From positions 1 through 11,667 of the forward strand of contig JAUVAR010000049.1 in NCBI GenBank assembly GCA_030591625.1: DNA of 11,667 nucleotides, written 5' to 3'. The stretch is from Candidatus Zixiibacteriota bacterium. Lineage in GTDB: Bacteria; Zixibacteria; MSB-5A5; GN15; FEB-12. Below are positions 6,599 to 11,667 of this stretch, in pieces. Each line of letters starts with the position of its first letter. Position 1 is the stretch's first letter. Position numbers and translations under genes: made by a program. The notes beneath the pieces are model-generated. The model saw nothing but the letters and a program-made list of their open reading frames with translations. It made no database searches and was not told where the DNA came from.

Positions 6599-8855
6599 GA
6601 GAATCTATTTTACCATTTCTGATTTTGATTGCTACCATAGTTGTGTCATCCTGGGGAGGATGTGTCGGATCAAACTGTCTGACATCTCGAACCAACTCGG
6701 ACATTATCACTTCTGGGTCCATGCCACGCCGCTCAACGATAAAGTCTCTGATTCGGGGTTCTCCGTACTCAACATCATCTTTGTCCATCGCTTCAGAAAG
6801 TCCATCGGTGAAGAGGAAGAGCACATCATTGTCATTTAGACGTACAGTTGCGGATTGATATTCAATACCTGGTAAAGCTCCAATTATTGGACCACCTTCA
6901 ATAAGAAATTCAACTTCGCCACATTCACGAACGAGCATAGGATAGTTATGTCCGGCGTTGGAATAATGGAAATCTCTGCTGACATGGTCATACTCACCAT
7001 AAAATAGTGTTACATATTTTTCCGATGATGTAGCACGGTATATCTGTTGATTCATATTTTTCATCACCACAGAGATAGGATTTCCGTTATTAACTTCCGA
7101 ATGCAGGATCGCCTGAATTTGAGCAATAAGAAGTGCTGCCGGCATTCCTTTACCCGAAGCATCGGCAATAACAATGCCCATACGCTCCTTTCTATTGACA
7201 GGAATAAAGTCGTAGAAATCTCCTCCTACCGTACGTGATGGTGTTGATTCGGCACATATCATTGTGTTCGGAATATCGGGTGGTTTATCGGGAAGCAGGT
7301 CGAGCTGAATCTGACGGGCCATTGAAATTTCTTCCTGCAATCTGATCTTCTCAAGTGAATCTGCGTACAGGCGAGCGTTGGTAAGAGCAATGACCATTTG
7401 ATTTGAGAGAACTGCAAGCAGGTTGTAGTCCTCGGGAGTGTATCGATAGCCGGCAGCTTTGCCGGTAAGAGCAAGAAATCCGATAAGATGGTTTGCATCT
7501 TTCAATGGTAAAATCAATTTTATGCTTCGTTCATTGAGTATGGCCGCCAGTTGTGAATCTTCCTGATAGTCGTTTAATGAACTATAACTGGTTGGCTTGT
7601 CGAGAAGGTTAATTCCTCGCAGCAACATATCGTCGCGGCTTATGACCGTTCGTTTTGAGTAGTCATCAGATTGTAAAATTGCATACTCACCAACTGAATC
7701 ATCATACAGTACAAAATAAACATTATCAACCAACAACGAAGTCTTAAGTGCTTCATCAATAGTCTGACGGAGTTTAGCCGGCTCGAACATAGAGATCGCT
7801 TCGCGCGAGAAGCGTTCAATGATATTGCGGTAATCAGTTCGAGTACGCATAAACATCGAACGAATAATAGTATCGATCCAATTACTTATAGATGGGAATA
7901 ATAATAATATGAATACAATGAACAGATAGCTTATCGTTTCGGCCCGAGCACCAAAAAATGGAACGAGGAATTTCGCCGATTGCATGGCAAGGAATATATA
8001 TGTTCCAACCAGCAGAATCGATGTGAAGGTGTAAATAAGTGATTGTCTGAATACGAGTCTTATATCAAGGAACTGTCGTCTGATGATACCAAAGGCAAAA
8101 GCTCCGCCACCTATCAATAGAGCGGTAAGTCGTAGAGCGGTGAGCCATTTTTCGGGAAGTTTAATATAGTCAAAATGTAAGGTTAGCTGAGATATTACAA
8201 AAATACCAAGAGCAAGGCGCAAACCCCAGAGAACGACATTAGTTTGCGCTTGAAGGCGCGGATTCGTCTGAAGTTTACGTCCTGTTTCGAGCAGGTAAAC
8301 AGAAATCATAACATAAGTAAGATTGATGACACCAAATATATTGACCGAATAGGTTTTGACTATTCCAAGAAGAACTATCAACCGTGTCGCGATATATGAT
8401 AGCGGGGTCAGGAATATTCCTGACAGACCACCCTCGGTTACGCGATTTTCAAGATTGGTCACAAGAATGTTCAATTCACCAAAAGTAAGTTCGAGAAACA
8501 GATGAATCAACTGTGGGGCCAGTAAGAGGTAGATCCAGCGCGTGTTACCTAATCCTTTGAGACGGTTAAATGGAAAGAGGAGAGCAAAGACAACAAGGGT
8601 TGGGAAGAAAAGCTCCCAGGTCAGGTGGAATGAATAAAGAGTTGTTTGTTCAAACGGAGTTGTTTCGCTAACACCTTGTGTTAAGAGATAGCCAACGGCA
8701 ATAGAAATAGGAGCCAGACCTGCAAAAAGGAGCAGACCTCCGGTAACACGATTAACCCGGTTCGTGAAATTATCACGAGTAATCGTTATAGCCAGGAAGA
8801 CGAGAAATCCGCCTGTCAGGAGATATGCAATTGTTTCGAGCAGTTCAAAACTCAT
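6582..8855 (-). CDS. Polytopic membrane GAF-SpoIIE (PP2C) phosphatase, RsbU-like
   Basis: The 757-residue protein has about nine or ten hydrophobic segments in residues 8-325, a GAF-like domain at about 345-495, a short coiled linker (LQEEISMARQIQLDLLP, 506-522), and a SpoIIE/PP2C phosphatase domain to about 746. Metal-binding and catalytic motifs are intact: GGDFYDF (544-550, D546), DASGKGMPAA (565-574), YSNAGHN (631-637), LFTDGLSEA (681-689, D684), and DDTT (736-739). By family analogy it removes phosphate from the serine of a STAS antagonist, releasing it to bind the RsbW-like kinase. Both partners are encoded just upstream (9382-9723 and 8882-9301). The signal would be read by the membrane part or the GAF domain. 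It starts 26 bases after the kinase gene without a clear ribosome-binding site. The membrane region resembles sensor-type 7TM N-termini, but I cannot name the family. Confidence 0.93.
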   Translation of the reverse strand: MSFELLETIAYLLTGGFLVFLAITITRDNFTNRVNRVTGGLLLFAGLAPISIAVGYLLTQGVSETTPFEQTTLYSFHLTWELFFPTLVVFALLFPFNRLKGLGNTRWIYLLLAPQLIHLFLELTFGELNILVTNLENRVTEGGLSGIFLTPLSYIATRLIVLLGIVKTYSVNIFGVINLTYVMISVYLLETGRKLQTNPRLQAQTNVVLWGLRLALGIFVISQLTLHFDYIKLPEKWLTALRLTALLIGGGAFAFGIIRRQFLDIRLVFRQSLIYTFTSILLVGTYIFLAMQSAKFLVPFFGARAETISYLFIVFILLLFPSISNWIDTIIRSMFMRTRTDYRNIIERFSREAISMFEPAKLRQTIDEALKTSLLVDNVYFVLYDDSVGEYAILQSDDYSKRTVISRDDMLLRGINLLDKPTSYSSLNDYQEDSQLAAILNERSIKLILPLKDANHLIGFLALTGKAAGYRYTPEDYNLLAVLSNQMVIALTNARLYADSLEKIRLQEEISMARQIQLDLLPDKPPDIPNTMICAESTPSRTVGGDFYDFIPVNRKERMGIVIADASGKGMPAALLIAQIQAILHSEVNNGNPISVVMKNMNQQIYRATSSEKYVTLFYGEYDHVSRDFHYSNAGHNYPMLVRECGEVEFLIEGGPIIGALPGIEYQSATVRLNDNDVLFLFTDGLSEAMDKDDVEYGEPRIRDFIVERRGMDPEVIMSELVRDVRQFDPTHPPQDDTTMVAIKIRNGKIDSHESRL

Positions 8856-8881
8856 CAGTACAGTTGATACTCAGTTAGAGG

Positions 8882-9301
8882 TTATATAGCTTTTTTGATA
8901 ACGATGGTCGTACCGTTGTTGGTTGCCTGTACATCGACTGAATCCATCAATGATTTGACGATGAATATGCCACGACCGACTTCTTTCAAAAGATTATTGT
9001 CATCAAGTGGGTCATCAACTTCACTTGGGTCAAATCCGGTGCCTTCGTCCGCAATTGAAATACAGACAGCATTGTTTTCACGTTTCAGTTTGATGGTTAC
9101 AATCTTGTCCGGTATCGCTTTGTTACCGTGAAGTATGGCGTTGTTAACAAGTTCTGAAACTGATATCGCAATGTCGGCAATAACCGACTCATCGGCACCA
9201 AAACCTCTGAGCGTAGCTTCTAAGAAAGTGTCAACATCTGCCAGAAACTCCTGATCGGAGGGAACTGTCATCGTGTCCCCGACTATTTTAGGCTTGTTCA
9301 T
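8882..9301 (-). CDS. RsbW-like serine-protein kinase / anti-sigma factor
   Basis: The 139-residue protein is a single GHKL (HATPase_c_2) domain: N box ELVNNAILHGN (50-60), G1 box DEGTGFDP (85-92), and G2 region GRGIFIVKSLMD (109-120). These are the ATP-binding elements of RsbW/SpoIIAB-type kinases, which phosphorylate a STAS antagonist and bind either that antagonist or a target such as a sigma factor. The likely substrate is the STAS protein encoded just upstream. GGAG lies 12 bases before the chosen ATG, a long spacing. An in-frame ATG at codon 11 (MTVPSD) has GGGG 5 bases before it and could be the real start. An intrinsic terminator sits directly upstream, its T-run touching the GGAG, so this gene may be expressed mainly by read-through. 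Confidence 0.92.
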   Translation of the reverse strand: MNKPKIVGDTMTVPSDQEFLADVDTFLEATLRGFGADESVIADIAISVSELVNNAILHGNKAIPDKIVTIKLKRENNAVCISIADEGTGFDPSEVDDPLDDNNLLKEVGRGIFIVKSLMDSVDVQATNNGTTIVIKKAI

Positions 9302-9317
9302 TGTTGCTGATTACTCC

Positions 9318-9354
9318 AAAAAAAAAGCAGACCAACGGCACCCCGTCCGTCTGC
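9318..9354 (-). terminator. Rho-independent terminator between the STAS and kinase genes
   Basis: On the minus strand, 9354 to 9327 form a 12-pair stem (GCAGAC... paired with ...GTCTGC) with one G-G mismatch, one G-U wobble and a GGTG loop. It is followed directly by nine T residues (9326-9318). This is a textbook intrinsic terminator for transcripts coming from the STAS gene. It lies 28 bases after that gene's stop codon and 17 bases before the kinase ATG. Confidence 0.9.
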
Positions 9355-9381
9355 GGCTATCGAGAATTATTTCTTGTCATT

Positions 9382-9723
9382 TTAATCGTTAAAGCTGGCT
9401 ATCGCTTCTTCGATACTATCATGTGCCTCAAAAACGGAGACAAGTTTTGTGATCGTAAGCAGTGATTGAATCTTATCTGTGACATTTGCCAATTTCAAGA
9501 TGCCATCGTTGTTACGCAGAGTTGTAAATCCGGAGATTAGAATCCCCAGTCCGGTTGAGTTCATCCAATCAACACCGGCAAGGTCAACGACGACGTTTTT
9601 CTTTCCCTGGTCGATGTATTCATATAATTTGTCGTGCAATAGCGTAGCGTCGGGTCCACCCATGATTTTGCCTTTGGGTTGAAGGATTACCACGCCATCT
9701 TGTTCTCGATCACTCAATCTCAT
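9382..9723 (-). CDS. STAS-domain anti-sigma-factor antagonist (RsbV/SpoIIAA-like)
   Basis: The 113-residue protein is a lone STAS domain. The key loop VDWMNSTGLGIL (51-62) carries S56, the residue phosphorylated by RsbW-type kinases in this family. The preceding VVVDLAGV strand and the following ISGFTTLRNN helix also fit. Unphosphorylated, it would sequester the RsbW-like kinase; the GAF-SpoIIE phosphatase encoded downstream would regenerate that form. AGGAG lies 10 bases before the ATG. The 188-base gap upstream suggests its own promoter, and a strong terminator follows the gene. Together these suggest it is expressed at a higher level than the kinase and phosphatase, which would suit a stoichiometric binding partner. 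Confidence 0.94.
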   Translation of the reverse strand: MRLSDREQDGVVILQPKGKIMGGPDATLLHDKLYEYIDQGKKNVVVDLAGVDWMNSTGLGILISGFTTLRNNDGILKLANVTDKIQSLLTITKLVSVFEAHDSIEEAIASFND

Positions 9724-9726
9724 GAT

Positions 9727-9740
9727 ACAGGTTCTCCTGT
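9727..9740 (-). promoter_or_regulatory. Small hairpin enclosing the STAS gene ribosome-binding site
   Basis: The minus strand reads ACAGG-AGAA-CCTGT, a perfect 5-pair stem with a 4-base loop. The AGGAG ribosome-binding sequence (9734-9738) spans the stem and loop. If the hairpin forms in mRNA it would partly mask the site. The stem is short and could be chance. Confidence 0.3.
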
Positions 9741-9822
9741 TATATCATTACGCAATTAATATTGTTTGGTTTCATCTGTGAGGTTGATCTGTATAGACGA
9801 CCCCAAAAACGCTAAGTTCTTA

Positions 9823-9850
9823 ATTAGCTTGCTTTTGGAAAGTAAGTCAA
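9823..9850 (-). promoter_or_regulatory. Weak candidate promoter for the STAS gene
   Basis: TTGACT (9845-9850, 5/6 to the -35 consensus) is followed after 16 bases by GCTAAT (9823-9828, 4/6 to the -10). The -10 lacks the important first TA. A start near 9816 would give a leader of about 90 bases. It is the best match I see in the 9724-9911 gap, but it is not strong. Confidence 0.25.
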
Positions 9851-9860
9851 GACGTTTCTG

Positions 9861-9878
9861 GACCCAGCGATGTGGGTC
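9861..9878. other. Perfect 6-bp hairpin in the gap between the redox and signalling operons
   Basis: GACCCA-GCGATG-TGGGTC (plus strand) is a perfect inverted repeat with a 6-base loop. It lies about 33 bases after the ferredoxin-like gene stop. Neither strand has a T-run after it, so it does not look like an intrinsic terminator. It could protect the 3' end of the redox operon mRNA or be part of an operator. Confidence 0.4.
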
Positions 9879-9911
9879 TGACGTAGAATCGACAGTTTGA
9901 TTAAATCTGGT

Positions 9912-10346
9912 TCAGGCCGACTTTAGTTTTTTGTCGGTAACTTCACGATATTCAAGCGCTTTGGTTGGACAGAAATGTGCACAAACAGGATCTCCACCGC
10001 AGTTATCGCACTTTACGACCAAATTGTTCTTAGTATCTATTAGAGCACATCCAAAGGGGCAGGCAGCAACGCAGGCCATACATTTGACACATTTCTCGGC
10101 ATTCAGCTCAAGAGCGCCAGTTTCTTCATTGCGAGTGATAGCATTGACCAGACAGGATTTAACACAGGCGGCATCTTCGCATTGAAGGCAGGTTACTGGT
10201 ACGTAAAGATCTTTAAATCCGCCATCAATTGGATATATTCGGCTTAATCCTGGTTTCCCATTTACGGCATGGGTGAAAGAACAAGCTAACTCGCAGGTAC
10301 GACAGCCTGTACAGAGGCGGGGGGTAACTATAAATCTAAAAGGCAT
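9912..10346 (-). CDS. Ferredoxin-like electron-transfer subunit with four [4Fe-4S] motifs (HycB/CooF/AOR-type)
   Basis: I chose the ATG at 10346 because GGAGG lies 7 bases upstream, rather than the in-frame GTG at 10367. The A of this ATG is the last base of the preceding gene's stop codon (TAATG). The 144-residue protein has sixteen cluster cysteines in four groups: C12/15/18/22, C53/56/61/65, C86/89/92/96 and C113/116/122/126. This is the layout of the small electron-transfer subunits of formate-hydrogen lyase, CO dehydrogenase and aldehyde:ferredoxin oxidoreductase complexes. There is no signal peptide, so it is cytosolic. It probably wires an unseen catalytic subunit to the NuoF/HoxU-like diaphorase encoded upstream. 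It is the last gene of the redox operon within the window. Confidence 0.88.
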   Translation of the reverse strand: MPFRFIVTPRLCTGCRTCELACSFTHAVNGKPGLSRIYPIDGGFKDLYVPVTCLQCEDAACVKSCLVNAITRNEETGALELNAEKCVKCMACVAACPFGCALIDTKNNLVVKCDNCGGDPVCAHFCPTKALEYREVTDKKLKSA

Positions 10347-11119
10347 TATTCTTCCTCCCGTCCCCACGCAGTAATTCGGCCCATTGTTTTGGCCAGTTCC
10401 TTACGGTGAGTTTCGTCGTTCGTGTTGAAATAATCTATTGGAATATCACGTTTATTGCTCAGATGTTCAGCAAATTCTTTGGTGATAGTTGTTCGACCGG
10501 TTTGTTCGCACTTTAAGAGTTCGAATTCACGACCCCAAATCTTACGAGTGCTGTTCTTGTCTTCAAATTTGATGAAATTGGTCGGACAAACCTGAGCACA
10601 ACTCAGACAGCCAACACAATCAGGTGGCGCTTCATTGAGAGGCGGGGCAATTTCTTTGCCATGTCCACGACCTACAGTTGATATCGCATGAAAACCCATC
10701 TCATCGCAGACTCGCGTGCAAAGGGCACACAGGATACAATCATCACCGTCTTTGATTTCCTCATAAGATGTTTTGGTGATGCCGTACTCGGCAGCCATAT
10801 CAATTATGAGTTTTGCTTTTGGCGAACGGGCGAGATACAAGTCAAGCAAGGTGCGACGAAGTTCAATCACCTCAACGGCATGGGTGCTGACAATCAGGCC
10901 ATCTTCGGCGGGGTAGAGGCATGAGGTGACATATCTTTTCCAGCCATCCCAATCCTTACGGGTGATCTCAACAGTGCAAAGCCTGCAAGCTCCGAACGGT
11001 TCGACTGCTTCATGATGACAGGTCGATGGGATTTCGATTCCTTCACGCCTTATCACCGTAAGAAGCATCTCACCTTTTTCGGCTTGAATTAACTTTCCAT
11101 TTATAGTCAGGTTTACCAT
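10346..11119 (-). CDS. HoxU/NuoG-N-terminus-like iron-sulfur subunit
   Basis: The 257-residue protein has an N-terminal plant-type [2Fe-2S] domain (C34, C45, C48, C67) and a two-cluster [4Fe-4S] segment (C128/131/134/138 and C168/171/174/178), then a C-terminal tail of about 75 residues rich in charged amino acids. This resembles HoxU and the N-terminal part of NuoG or HndD. It lacks the HxxxCxxCxxxxxC cluster that normally follows the [2Fe-2S] domain in those proteins; at that place (about 90-115) there is a helix with no cysteine. There is no molybdopterin or hydrogenase domain. AAGGA (11126-11130) lies 6 bases before the ATG and overlaps the preceding stop. It should relay electrons between the flavoprotein and the ferredoxin-like subunit. 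Confidence 0.88.
   Translation of the reverse strand: MVNLTINGKLIQAEKGEMLLTVIRREGIEIPSTCHHEAVEPFGACRLCTVEITRKDWDGWKRYVTSCLYPAEDGLIVSTHAVEVIELRRTLLDLYLARSPKAKLIIDMAAEYGITKTSYEEIKDGDDCILCALCTRVCDEMGFHAISTVGRGHGKEIAPPLNEAPPDCVGCLSCAQVCPTNFIKFEDKNSTRKIWGREFELLKCEQTGRTTITKEFAEHLSNKRDIPIDYFNTNDETHRKELAKTMGRITAWGREEE
10354..10358 (-). promoter_or_regulatory. Shine-Dalgarno site that sets the ferredoxin-like gene start
   Basis: GGAGG on the minus strand sits 7 bases before the ATG at 10346, inside the last codons of the HoxU-like gene. This decides against the GTG at 10367 as the start and shows tight coupling of the two genes. Confidence 0.8.
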
Positions 11120-11128
11120 TTGAATTCC

Positions 11129-11667
11129 TTAAATAACATCAATCGCTTCAAAACGACAAACTGCAAAACAGGCGCCACATTGGGTGCATGTTTCTTGATT
11201 GATCAGATGTACTTTTTTCTTCTCACCTGTGATAGCATCGACCGGACAGGCTGGTACACAAGCAACACAGCCGTTACATTTGTCGTTGATTTTAAACTTT
11301 ATCAAACTCTTGCATACACCAGCCGGACATTTCTTGTCATTGATATGTGTAAGATACTCGTCACGGAAATATTTTATCGTACTTAAGAATGGATTTGGTC
11401 CCGAGGTTCCAAGACCACAAAGCGATCCACGCACGATAACATTTGAGAGTTGTTCCATTTTATCAAGGTCAGATTCTTGTGCATTCCCTTCGCAAATATT
11501 AACAGCAAGGGCGTGCAACTGGAAGAGACCTTCACGACAGGGGACACATTTGCCGCACGATTCAGTGACTAAGAAGTTTAGGAAATATCTGGCGAGATCA
11601 ACAACACAAGTACGGTCATCCATTACGATCATGCCACCGGAACCCATCATGGAGCCAGCATCAGTCA
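11129..11667 (-). CDS. NuoF/HndC-like NAD(P)H-oxidoreductase flavoprotein subunit, partial (N-terminus beyond the window)
   Basis: The reading frame is open to the right edge. The visible part starts inside the conserved TDAGSMMGSGGMIVMDD segment, so the true start and the FMN/NADH-binding half are outside the window. Numbering from the first visible Met (11650), the [4Fe-4S] N3-type ligands are C32/C35/C38 in ESCGKCVPCREG, and C78 in GSLCGLG. A CPAGVC motif (108-113) follows, as in HndC/HydB-type subunits. A C-terminal two-cluster ferredoxin domain has C125/128/131/135 and C155/158/161/165. This tail is found in bifurcating-hydrogenase and related diaphorase subunits and is absent from respiratory NuoF. 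The protein would oxidise or reduce NAD(P)(H) in the cytosol. The next gene begins 9 bases after its stop. Confidence 0.92.
   Translation of the reverse strand, partial: TDAGSMMGSGGMIVMDDRTCVVDLARYFLNFLVTESCGKCVPCREGLFQLHALAVNICEGNAQESDLDKMEQLSNVIVRGSLCGLGTSGPNPFLSTIKYFRDEYLTHINDKKCPAGVCKSLIKFKINDKCNGCVACVPACPVDAITGEKKKVHLINQETCTQCGACFAVCRFEAIDVI

Noticed and set aside
9861..9878. Hairpin as terminator of the redox operon
   Set aside because: There is no T-run after the stem on either strand and the stem is only 6 bp, so I list it only as a hairpin.

Overview
The window holds eleven protein-coding genes, all on the minus strand, so transcription runs from the right-hand end to the left. No tRNA, rRNA, CRISPR array, insertion sequence or other mobile element is visible. 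Outer-membrane barrel and signal-peptide proteins indicate a diderm (Gram-negative) bacterium. A multi-cluster iron-sulfur NAD(P)H-oxidoreductase module suggests anaerobic or facultatively anaerobic metabolism. Base composition is moderately AT-leaning. The mix of an NtrY/NtrX-type pair, a SpoIIE-type phosphatase switch and a bactofilin-like/Omp85-like fusion would suit an uncultured FCB-group or deltaproteobacterium-like lineage, but this taxonomic guess is weak.

Right part (about 9912-11667): a tight three-gene redox operon. It encodes the C-terminal part of a NuoF/HndC-like flavoprotein (cut by the window edge), a HoxU/NuoG-N-terminus-like [2Fe-2S]/[4Fe-4S] protein, and a ferredoxin-like subunit with four [4Fe-4S] motifs. 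No catalytic subunit is inside the window. It should lie upstream beyond 11667 or elsewhere in the genome.

Middle (about 4577-9723): a signalling cluster. A STAS anti-sigma-factor antagonist is followed by a strong intrinsic terminator. Then come an RsbW-like kinase, a polytopic GAF-SpoIIE/PP2C phosphatase (RsbU-like), a zinc-ribbon Nudix hydrolase overlapping the phosphatase gene by 17 bases, and an NtrY-like sensor kinase. The kinase is followed 3 bases later by an NtrC-family sigma54 activator (3230-4573). Kinase, antagonist and phosphatase form a complete partner-switching triad, but no sigma factor is adjacent.

Left part (1-3229): envelope genes. Between the sigma54 activator and the next gene is a short gap (3098-3229) with a plausible sigma54 -24/-12 promoter and two imperfect repeats upstream of it. 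That promoter would drive a secreted protein joining a bactofilin-like beta-helix to an Omp85-like barrel, followed by a small secreted DUF4390-like protein. A cytosolic GAF-domain protein with its own putative sigma70 promoter runs off the left edge.

The most interesting reading is that the NtrY/NtrX-like pair controls the neighbouring barrel operon through sigma54, while the partner-switching genes and the Nudix hydrolase feed into the same regulatory unit. This is inference from gene order and promoter-like motifs.
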